From Cardiocondyla obscurior (taxonomy: Eukaryota; Arthropoda; Insecta; Hymenoptera; Formicidae), in assembly GCF_019399895.1 (NCBI RefSeq), contig NC_091870.1:1632001-1696000 (forward strand): 64,000 nucleotides of DNA, given 5' to 3'. The position numbers were made by a program, and so were the translations under genes. The stretch's first letter is position 1, and each line of letters opens with the position of its first letter. The notes beneath the pieces were generated by a model. That model did not search any database. It was not told the DNA's origin and saw nothing but the letters and a program-made list of their open reading frames with translations. This document shows, piece by piece, positions 12,063 to 20,800 of this stretch.

Positions 12063-12830
12063 GTACGTTCTGCAAAATTAATTATTCATATTACCTCGTA
12101 GTAAATTAACGAGACAGTCTTTTAAATAACTGGACATTTCGCGACCGATAAATTATGTCCGTTCGTTTATATTTTCAATTTAATTTCCCCGTCCGTCCAG
12201 CGATTGTTTCACAATTAAGTTTTGTAAAATAATGACCAAAAAAAAAAAACGTTTATTTTTAAAGTCGTAACTTAACAATTCGGCTTTAACGTCATTTCAC
12301 AATTACACAAAAATAAAAATGAGTAATTTTTGCGGGGACGAAAATCGCGCTTGGATTATCTCTCGTTTTTGCGGTCGACGGCGCTTCTCTAAATAGATAT
12401 CTTCGGTAAACGGGGCCCTTATCACTTATCCCCAGGTATTATGTTCGCTCGCGGGGGACACGCGGCAAGAGATACGCAGAAAGAACGAGATATATATAGT
12501 GTATCTACACGTATATATGTATAATACCTACACGTGTACACGAGACGGGCAAGAGATGAGCGAGCAGGTAGACGCCAGCGAGAGCAAAGGTGAAAAAGAG
12601 GCAGAGAGACGATCGGTAGAGGCCGAGTACGGGAGAAAGAGAGAGGTGTGCAACTTTATAAACCTGCATTCCTCTACTCTGCTTTTTCAAACATGTACAA
12701 GCCGCTGCATCGAGAGATCGGCCACGCTCTCGCAGCGCATTCAAGTTTAACGCGAGCCGTTTAAGAGCGCGCACATAATGCAACTCGAGCGAGCTCAATG
12801 AAACGGCAATCACGATCGTTTTCCCCCTAG

Positions 12831-12904
12831 TGAAGAACCGTGCGACGAGACTGTGAACGCAACCAGAATGGAACCCGTAGAATTAGAGAACGACGCGGGC
12901 ATAC
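12831..12904 (+). CDS. Bcar3: BCAR3 alternative first coding exon B (MEPVEL)
   Basis: The acceptor is TTTTCCCCCTAG before 12831 and the donor ATAC|GTGAGT at 12905. The ATG at 12868 (AGAATGG context) opens MEPVELENDAGI and the exon leaves in phase 1. The frame is open back to the exon edge, which allows the longer start at 12052. I use 12868 as the minimal start. This N-terminus is acidic with no Gly2, unlike the MGKTASK form. Confidence 0.6.
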
Positions 12905-15900
12905 GTGAGTGCGCTAGAACCTATGTAATCCTCGTCCTCGCGCGTTACGCCGGCCAGAGATTCGCGGTAGTGCGCGAACGGATACGTCAGCCTCGAAGCG
13001 TCTCGCGCGTCGTAAAACTATATTAAACAGAAATTGTGCGCGATCGAAAGAGCTCGCTACCGTCCCGAGGATCGCAATAAGTGGAACGTTGTTATTAATC
13101 GACACGAGAGAAGCGGAAATACGGTGCACGTTGTCGAGCAAATATACACCTCGTTCTAGATCGTTTTCTAATTGCTTTCGATTAATAATCCTGATACCTC
13201 GAGCGTGCGTTTTACGCCGGCGTCCGGTTAGATCGCTTTTTACGGCCCGCTCGAAATTATTCATCGCGCCTCTCGATTTTATTACACTTTCATAGCTACG
13301 TTTCCACCGCATACGCGCCCGCTAATTGAATTCGACAGGGACGATAACGCTTTTACACGTGTAATTTCTTTACGACACATCCAGGCATAGCATGGAGCTT
13401 TCGATTCCCATCTATGGGTACTCTGCAGAACCTAGGTACCAACAGCCGACGGCGCAAACGGAATGGTCTCGCTTCGTCGGAATCGTGTAAGGATCTCCGC
13501 CAGAAGAGGCACACGATACACTTGCAGCCGGAAGTGATCATTCAAAACGAGCCGTGCTTAATCGTGACCCCGCCGTCACCCCAGGATTACGCCGAGGATA
13601 TTTCGAGGTACGTGAATACCATCTTAATTACTGCGTACGATCGTACGTCTAAAACAGCGGAGGTGAAGTAGCGAGACGAAAATTGAGGGAACAAGAGACG
13701 TGAATAAGTAAAGGTACTAAAAATCGTACGAAAGCCTCGGCTTTTTTTTTTCTTTTTTTTTTGTTCTTTCTTTTCACCAAATGCTGAAGACGTCGAAGGC
13801 TAAAAGTTATAGCTTATGAATTAACCTTCTTTGAGGGTACGTCGAGATACCGATACAGGATTATAATGCGCCTGGCGACTCTCTCGAACCGGTTTCTCTC
13901 GATTTCTACCTTCAGAATGACGCACTCTGTTCTCGCGTACGAGCGGCTAACAAATGCGGGAGCCTCGTAACAGGAAAATAAAACCGGGAAACTATAGCCG
14001 AGCCACCTGTCATCGAAGAAACACCGTCGCGACCTCGGATACCGCGGGGGCCACGCTCGAAAGAATAATGCGCGCGTCGCTCCGAACATTATAAAATGAT
14101 TGACGGATTAATAAAACCTATCGATCATCCTCGAGATGCCTTCTCGTGATTAATCCCGGCAATCCGTACGGAAGTGCATCCCCGCGTTCCCGCACAAAGA
14201 CTTAAAACGATATTGTTCAGGAGACGGACGTGCATTTCCCTCGGGCGGTTCTCGAAATAAATCCTGCAAATGCACCGCCGGTCAGCGTCGTTGGCATCAA
14301 TCTCGGCGAATATTACATTTACATATGAAACTCCGCGGCAGTGACAATGTAACCCGCAGGGAGACATACGATTTTGCAATCGCGCTTATCCTTCGTACTT
14401 CGATTTCCCTCGTACCGCGATTTTCACAACCGACTATGCAGGATTGCTTTTCATTTTATTCTCTACCCGAGCTCGTGATTTTAAGTTAGATTATCGTTGG
14501 ATAACAAATCCTCTTTACGTAATTTGTTTATACAATTTTGATTACGCATACGCATAGATATTGAAATTTATATTTTTATTCGAAATGTCTCGTCGAATGT
14601 GTGGCATAAAATTACGTTATTGAAATAATTAAATACCGATTCTCAGCTAGTAGAAATAAAGACGCCGTGAAAATAGCCCGAGATTTTAAATCACTTCGAA
14701 ATCATTCTCTTTTACAAGCGAATATAATGCCGGCCCAATGTATATCTCGATGACGCCGTTTATCGAACGTTTCCGGATGACGCAAGCGCACCTTAGTCGT
14801 CGGCCCCTCCGCATACGCAGTCCCCCTTGTCCGGGGAGATCAATAACCCCCATATCGACGAAATAACCCGGTCGAAAGCGATAAAAGCAATGTACTTTTA
14901 CTCCGTCTTACATTACGTCTTTATGATATCGGAAGATATCGCGTAACGTGAAATATCCATCGTCGACGCGCATATATTCGATATCCACCGCCCGTCAAGA
15001 CGAGTGGCTTTGACAGACGAGAAGAAGGGGCGGGTATGAAGCTGGGAGCGGGTGGAAACGAACAAGGGCGATAACATCGCAGTAGTGTAACATCAAGGGT
15101 TCAAAGATTCAATAATCCCAGTCGTCGGAAAATAAATACGAGACGCGCGGCGCATCTACGTTGTTTTTCTCTCTCTCTCTCTCTTTTTTTTTTATTTTTC
15201 ATCTTTTTATTCATCCCTACGCGCGAGTTAAAGGCCCATTAAAAATGTAAAACCGCGTAATTACATACGCAGGAATATGTTCCGCGCGCGGTAACGCCCG
15301 CGTAAAATTGTGCATTTAAATCCAACAGGCGATAACGATTTAATGGAGTTAACAGGCCGCGCCGTCGAGCCTGCTCTCCCGTCAGCGAGCGGCATCGTTA
15401 TTTTCTACGCGCTCGTTATCCCACATGGTCCCTCCGTTCCCGCGAGGCCAGGCTCCGTCGGATTTAACTCGCGGGTTAATCCGCCGGTACCTCGCGAACG
15501 AACAAAGAAGTCGGCGAGGGAAGGAAGTATTTTCCTTGGCACGCGCAACCGATCTTTTCCTCTCTCTTGTTCGCCTTCCGCTCTTTCCTCGCGATCTATT
15601 AATACTTCCTCGCTGGTACCCTCGCGATACCCCGTGAAAATACGATCCTGCTTCGAATTGTTGGCCAGTGGGGTGCGTGTATGTGCGCGAGCGCACTCCC
15701 TGAACCCGGCCCGGTCGCGGTCAAAGTCTATCCACCCGTACGAAGAGTCGCAGCGAAGCTCTGCTTTTGGACGAAGGGACTGGGATTTGTAAAATAGAAC
15801 CTGGGCGGCCCAGGCACGGTAAGCGGAGATGTGAGCGATCAAGTCTCGTTCTGACCGCAGGACGCCGGAGGACGATAACGACGCGAGGGTGAACCGCCGC

Positions 15901-18900
15901 ACGTATCCTCCAAGAGAGCAAGAGCCACCCCTAACGAAGACACCCGGGAGTAACAACCTGTCCCCACCTATGGTAAGTAACCTGATCATACACAAGCCGT
16001 TTATCTCCGGAGATTAAGTTTCGTTGGAAGAAATTGGCATTGCATTAATTAAATTCCGTCCGGCATCCGTCCTTATATAATTATAAATATTCATACGAAG
16101 ACCGATTTAATTAAAATTAATTGACACGTGAAGTTTCAAGTACGTTATCTACTTCTCGCAAGTTGTTTAAAATCTGTGGCTCACCGTCAGTAAAAATACC
16201 AACGCAGTTTATATTAATTTTTAATTAATCTCGTAATCACATGTACCGCGTAAGGTAAAATTTTACAATTAAACGAGAAATATTAAAGTATTTACTTCTT
16301 CATTTTCTTTTCGAGCATTAAAAATTAAAGCTAATTATTTTTTGATCATTTAATTATTTAAATAAAAAGCAGGTTCCTAAATCTTTTTGTACAAATATTT
16401 GAATTTAATAAAAAAAGAAAATTTTATTCAGAACATGTTTTCTATATTAGGCCGCGGCTCGTATATTAAAACGTAATTGACCGAACACGTAATTATAGGC
16501 TTAAGATACTGAACTGGTAACGCCGGCTTCTCGTCGCGCATAATAGGAAGCAATTAAATAGAGCGATACACTCGAGTACGAGCAATGATGGGTTGCGAGC
16601 TACTTGACGCGGCGATGTCGAGTTGCAGACGGCAATGTAACAGGGAGAGAGCTCAAGGCTGCTCTTGTTAAGCCAATCTTCTGTGGACCGCAGACTCCGG
16701 TCCCTTTCCAGCATTGATTGCCACAATTGTCTTACGCGGAACGTTCGCGCTATCTTTCTTCTACCATTCCGAGTAATTAATCGACAATACGAGAATGTGC
16801 CGGCGTATATTTAAATTGTCCGCGATAATAATGATTCATCATTCCGTACGATTGAAGAAAAGTTCATTGCCAGAAACGAGCTTTTAATTGACATTAATTG
16901 AGTGGAACATCATCCACTCCGTCTGACGACTCCCTGTGATATCTCAATTATTATTTTTCTAGCGTCTGTATTTAAAATAAAATATGCAAATAAGCGTGAA
17001 TATTAAAATTATATTTTTTTATTGATTTTAAAGGAACCGCCCGAGGAATCTACTCGTAAGCTCTTAGAAAGAGAATTGCGGCTTCTCGACCCACGAGATC
17101 TACGATCGCACGCGTGGTATCATGGGAGCACCTTGCGCGGTGGACGGAAAGGTGCGGAAGCGGAAGTGCCAAATGACGGAGATTTCTTGGTGCGTGATTG
17201 CGCCTCCCAGCCCGGCAATTACGTCCTGACTGTACGATGGAAAGGTCAACCGTTACATTTCGTCATCAATCGAGTAAGTCGCCACGATAAAATTGAGTAA
17301 ATAGCTGCTATAAAAATTCTAACCAATCTAACCTAACAGCTGTCGGTTTGTTTACGTTACATTTATCAAACGTGACAGAGATTTTATTGTGCCTTAATAA
17401 TTTTCGAGTGACGAACATTTAAGATGTATATAATTATCGTTTAAAGCGTTTCAAAAAAAGACTCGACAGTGAATTAATATTTTTTTAACAGGTCGTGATT
17501 CAGCCGGACACGGTTTATGAAAGAGCGCAGTATCAATTCGAAGACGAGGCTTTTGATACCGTTGCCGATCTGATAACTTTCTACGTTGGAAGCGGTCGTC
17601 CGATCAGTCAAGCTAGCGGAGCCCGAATCATTACGCCTAAACCTAGATCGGTTCCGTTGACCTGTGTGCCGGCTCCTTCGAGTCAGCATTGCTCTAGTCC
17701 TTCCTCGACGTCTCTATCGACCGGTTCGCCGCCTCGTTTACCCAGAAAGCAGCAACGCAGCCACTCTCTGACTGCCCAGCATCACGTTCCAGAACAACAT
17801 ATTTCTCGAGAGAGCAATCAACAAACGGGACCACAATTACCTATTCAGTCCAGCACGCTGCCGCGCGTCCCGCCGATTCAAAACCAACCACCTTCCTGTT
17901 CTCTGTCGTTAGGTCGGCAGAAGATAACGCGAGTAATATCAGATCCAACGTTGCAGCAACAGCAGCAACAGCCACCGAGCTTAAATCTCCAAAACGTTCT
18001 GAGCACGGCGCCACCTAAGCCTCCCAGAGTACCTTACGTCCCGAATCATCAGCATCATCACCACCATCATCATCACCACCACCACCATCACCATCAAAGC
18101 TATCAAGCCTCTGGCAGTGACAGTGGTAACGGATCGGGAGACAGCGAATTCGAAACTAATAATTCTGGCGGTGCCAGCAACCCTTCTTCGGTGCCGATAA
18201 AAGGCGTGGTAATACGCAGCCATTACAATACAAGCAACGATGGCATCAATGGCAATAACAATAGCGAGTATGAATTATCGGCGGAAGAACAATTAGTAGT
18301 GGCCGCACCCTCGTTAGAGATTACCACAATGCTCGACATGGAAGGTTTTACGACGCTGCTGTTACCAGCCGGCGATCATCGACCTCTAGACCCGACAGCT
18401 TTGAGAGGAGTCTCGGGAATGCTGTTAGATTCGGCACCAAGAGTGCTTGCCTCCCACCTAACAAGACTTGATCTCGAAGTGGCGCTTCAACCGGGACCGG
18501 GTAACCGAAGCGGACTAAGCGGCATCGAGCTGGCGACTCTACCTCACGGTAGACAAGCTAGAATGGACCTAATCGAGAGATCGGAATGCTTAAAATTGTT
18601 GGTAGCAGTTACAGTGCTCGCTGGCGCTACGGCTATAGGTGAGTTTCGCTAATATCGCAATCTCCTTAATTTTCAAGATTACTAATTGATTATTAAAATT
18701 TGCAGAAAGAGCAGCTACTATCAGCAAGTGGATCAAAGTGGCAATCGATACTAAAACTGCGCTTGGAAATCTCTACGGCTTCTGCGGCGTGATGCTTGGC
18801 TTGTGCCTACCACAAATTCAGAGACTAGCTAACACGTGGCATCTACTGCGACAAAAGCATACGGATGAAGCTTTCAGTTTCGAGGCGAAACTAAGGCCTA

Positions 18901-19536
18901 CTTTACGAGCTATGAACGAATGTACTAATCCGCAGGCGCCTAACACGACATTGCCACATTTGCTACCGATCGCGCTGCTTGGAGAACGCGGTCCCGAAGA
19001 CGTCTTAGGTATTAAAAAAAAATAATAATAATTGCTATTTGCAAATTAAATCATCTATGAATAAACGGAAAAATATCTTCGTGTCGTTCATAATTATTCT
19101 AAATAGAAATATCTTTAAATATCTTTTCTATATTAATACAAGCTGACGACTCTGTTATTTTATTTGAAATATTATTTTTACTTATTTAACGAAATTAATT
19201 TTAGGCACTGTGGTACCCTTCGGACTCACGGCAGCGGTTCTTTCACCGTGGGAAAATTCAGCCTCCGATTGTGGCTTGTCTATCGTTTGGTCGCATCTCG
19301 AGGCGGCCCGCAAACTAGCCGATAGTCTGCCGCTTTTCCGCAGAAATGCAGAGATTGCTTTAGAGGGATGCAGGAGCGACGAACTTCTATCGGACGCCTT
19401 TCGTACCGAATTTCACATTAAATTTCTATGGGGCAGCCGCGGGTCTGCTGTCGCCCCAGAAGAACGTCACTTGAAGTTTATTCAAGTCCTAGACGCGATG
19501 TACGACAAGTGCGCGGCGAGCGAAGTAACCGTGTAA
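12868..19536 (+). CDS. Bcar3: BCAR3/SH2D3 (NSP) family adaptor: SH2 plus Cas-binding Cdc25-like domain
   Basis: Coding exons are 12868-12904, 13385-13607, 15861-15972, 17034-17273, 17492-18638, 18706-19008 and 19205-19536. All junctions keep frame, giving 797 residues, close to vertebrate BCAR3. An MGTL motif near residue 23 matches the vertebrate N-terminal region. The SH2 domain begins at WYHG (about 152) with the phosphotyrosine-binding Arg in FLVRD (178) and runs to about 258. A Pro/Ser/Gln/His-rich linker follows (PxxP motifs, Gln 359-364, His 392-405). The C-terminal third (about 477-797) is the Cdc25-homology fold that in this family is catalytically inactive and binds p130Cas; the FRTEFHIKFLWGSRG block near the end is typical. 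Family role: cytoplasmic adaptor linking phosphotyrosine proteins to Cas in adhesion and motility. At least two alternative first exons imply more than one promoter. Family assignment is firm; insect function is inferred. Confidence 0.92.
13385..13607 (+). CDS. Bcar3: BCAR3 coding exon 2
   Basis: It is entered in phase 1 and left in phase 2 at CGAG|GTACGT (13608). Two in-frame acceptors lie six bases apart: CATCCAG (exon from 13385, preferred) and GGCATAG (exon from 13391). It encodes WSFRFPSMGTLQNLG, basic RRRKR and KDLRQKR stretches, and PEVIIQNEPCLIVTPPSPQD. The MGTL motif recalls the N-terminal region of vertebrate BCAR3. Confidence 0.8.
13608..15860 (+). other. BCAR3 intron with GC-rich 3' part
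   Basis: It contains T-rich runs (13742-13762, 15167-15200). The last ~550 bases (15300-15860) are GC-richer and hold long overlapping open frames on both strands. I do not call these as genes; the block may be an internal promoter or 5'UTR. Confidence 0.5.
15861..15972 (+). CDS. Bcar3: BCAR3 coding exon 3
   Basis: The acceptor is CTGACCGCAG (ends 15860) and the donor ATG|GTAAGT (15973). It is entered in phase 2 (AG+G = Arg) and left in phase 0. It encodes TPEDDNDARVNRR, then a Pro-rich stretch ending SNNLSPPM. The final codon is an ATG directly at the donor, which could start a shorter isoform beginning just before the SH2 domain. Confidence 0.8.
15973..17033 (+). other. BCAR3 intron
   Basis: Non-coding and AT-rich. 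It ends TTGATTTTAAAG before 17034. I saw no element inside. Confidence 0.7.
17034..17273 (+). CDS. Bcar3: BCAR3 coding exon 4 (first part of SH2)
   Basis: It is 80 codons, phase 0 at both ends (donor CGA|GTAAGT). It encodes an acidic/basic helix (TRKLLERELRLLDPRDLR), SHAWYHG and the core SH2 strands with GDFLVRD and NYVLTVRW. The pre-SH2 DLRSHAWYHG block is strongly characteristic of BCAR3/SH2D3 proteins. Confidence 0.93.
17492..18638 (+). CDS. Bcar3: BCAR3 coding exon 5 (end of SH2, linker, start of Cdc25-like domain)
   Basis: The acceptor is TTTTTTAACAG and the donor TATAG|GTGAGT (18639), left in phase 1. It completes the SH2 domain (VVIQPDTVYERAQYQFEDEA, RPISQASGARII), then encodes a long low-complexity linker with a PPKPPRVP motif, a six-Gln run and a run of about 14 His, and enters the C-terminal domain near LEITTMLDMEGFTTLLLP. 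Confidence 0.93.
17954..17971 (+). repeat. CAG/CAA run (six Gln) in BCAR3
   Basis: Six consecutive Gln codons (mixed CAG and CAA) in the linker, residues 359-364. Codon mixing suggests moderate stability. Confidence 0.9.
18053..18094 (+). repeat. CAT/CAC run (about 14 His) in BCAR3
   Basis: A run of mixed CAT and CAC codons encodes about 14 consecutive histidines (residues 392-405), preceded by HQ. It lies in the disordered linker between the SH2 and Cas-binding domains. Confidence 0.9.
18706..19008 (+). CDS. Bcar3: BCAR3 coding exon 6
   Basis: The acceptor is AAATTTGCAG (ends 18705) and the donor CTTAG|GTATTA (19009). It is entered and left in phase 1. It encodes ERAATISKWIKVAIDTKTA, LGNLYGFCGVMLGLCLPQIQRL and PTLRAMNECTNP, helices of the Cdc25-like domain. 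Confidence 0.92.
19205..19536 (+). CDS. Bcar3: BCAR3 terminal coding exon 7
   Basis: The acceptor is TTAATTTTAG (ends 19204) and the stop TAA at 19534-19536. It encodes TVVPFGLTAAVLSPWE, the Asp/Cys-Gly-Leu segment and the FRTEFHIKFLWGSRG motif typical of the family C-terminus, ending ASEVTV. Confidence 0.93.
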
Positions 19537-19970
19537 AAAAAAAAAAATAATAATCAAAGGATCTCAAAGATCTGAATGAGGAAGAGTCCGAAGAAATAAT
19601 TCTTTATTTGAAAGAGTTAATTTCTTCCTCAATGTTTGGTGAACCTCACCGTGGATTCGTTTAGATTTTTATATAAGCTAGTTGCAAATATAACGAGAAA
19701 TTAAAACATCCCGTTAATAAAGTGGCACGCTTATTGTCGTCACTATAATCCCGAATCGTAGAGCATATCCCCGAAATATCAAACGTTCATCTATCTAATC
19801 GCTTGTTCCGATTCGCGTAACCTACGATACCCAAAGAGCCGGGGGTCTCAATTGAACCCTCACCTGTATCGTCATCTTGTACTTAAATTTTAATTGACAA
19901 TGTAATTCTATAACGTTATGTTGTAAGTGTTGTTCATATTTGTTCATACAATAAACGAATTTAAAAAAAA
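19537..19970 (+). other. BCAR3 3'UTR with AATAAA
   Basis: This is a short AT-rich 3'UTR. AATAAA lies at 19950-19955, about 410 bases after the stop, followed by an A-rich stretch, and is the most likely cleavage signal. Confidence 0.65.
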
Positions 19971-20259
19971 GAGATATTATTTTTGACTTTTTTTAAAGAT
20001 TTTAATTATTTTAAATATTTAACTTTTAATTATTTTTTAATTACAAAATTTTATTTGATTATTTTCAAAGAATATCCAAGAGAAAAAAAGATTTTTTTCT
20101 TTTCAATATTTTATGAATAAAAAATTATTTTGTTATCCAACATACGTATATGAATAAACGAGTCATTTTGCAAGTATCAGAGCATATACATATAAAAGTA
20201 ATATATTACTTACATTATTCCTTCGACTGCTTCCCAGGCGTCCTTTCCTTTCATTTTTT
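19971..20259. other. Intergenic AT-rich DNA
   Basis: I see nothing here beyond A/T-rich sequence between the BCAR3 polyadenylation region and the small minus-strand candidate. Confidence 0.6.
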
Positions 20260-20727
20260 TCACCGCTCCTCACAGCCTTCGTACAGCTTAGCACTCGCGT
20301 AAACGTAATTAATCCTCACCAGACTCGAACCACAGGACAACGGCCAAAAGTACGGCAATGATGAGGCGTCCAACGGACCGCGCTCGCGACGATATATGCC
20401 GGTCGAGAAATCCTGCAAGGCAATCGGAAATATTACATTACAACACGATTAAACAACTGCTCTAACAATAAACTCCATCTTCAGTCAATAATTACTTTGT
20501 CAAATTACATTATTACCACTTACCTCAATTAACACTTCGCGAACGTTCTTGCTCGATTCGAGTAGCTCTTGCCATTTTGGATAAAATGAGCGCCAACGAA
20601 CATAATGCCCAACTTGCGCGCGACAAACGTAGTGTCTACACTGAGTGCAACCAGGAGTGCCACTACTCAGTGAGCTCTTGCATCTGATTGGAGCATTCTT
20701 TAGAATCTGAAAGCATCTATCAATCAA
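20260..20727 (-). CDS. Low-confidence small two-exon gene candidate
   Basis: Exon 20524-20727 (ATG to TTGAG|GTAAGT) and exon 20260-20412 (acceptor GCCTTGCAG) join in phase 0 across an intron of about 111 bases and encode 118 residues. The first part has a CTQCRHYVC Cys pair motif and basic/aromatic segments; the second part (DFSTGIYRRERG...) ends KLYEGCEER. Another frame of the second exon encodes a tail-anchor-like segment (VGRLIIAVLLAVVLWFESGE then stop), but no start codon reaches it through this splice. No family is recognised. It overlaps a large inverted repeat at its 5' end, so it may be a transposon remnant or a non-coding RNA. Confidence 0.25.
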
Positions 20728-20767
20728 ATGCGAGAGCTTACTGAGCGCTCACGGAATGGTTGCGCTC
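20643..20767. repeat. Long imperfect inverted repeat (hairpin)
   Basis: The 25-base arms 20666-20690 and 20721-20745 match at 22 of 25 positions around a 30-base loop. Outer arms GAGTGCAACCA (20643-20653) and TGGTTGCGCTC (20757-20767) pair at 10 of 11. In a plus-strand RNA three of the four differences are G-U wobbles, so the stem would be nearly complete. Possible pre-miRNA-like hairpin, foldback element or MITE end. Confidence 0.75.
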
Positions 20768-20769
20768 CT

Positions 20770-20800
20770 AAATGCACCTAGTGTATAAATGCACCTAGTG
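20770..20800. repeat. 14-bp direct repeat pair
   Basis: AAATGCACCTAGTG occurs at 20770-20783 and again at 20787-20800. It lies just outside the inverted repeat and next to an ATTGG (CCAAT-type) element at about 20824. Confidence 0.85.

Noticed and set aside
15310..15995. Overlapping 160- and 196-codon frames on opposite strands
   Set aside because: They arise in GC-rich DNA with few stop codons. The minus frame crosses a supported BCAR3 exon and neither looks like a known family.
20300..20400. tRNA-like B box (GGTTCGAGTCT, minus strand)
   Set aside because: No matching A box at the right spacing and no cloverleaf could be formed.
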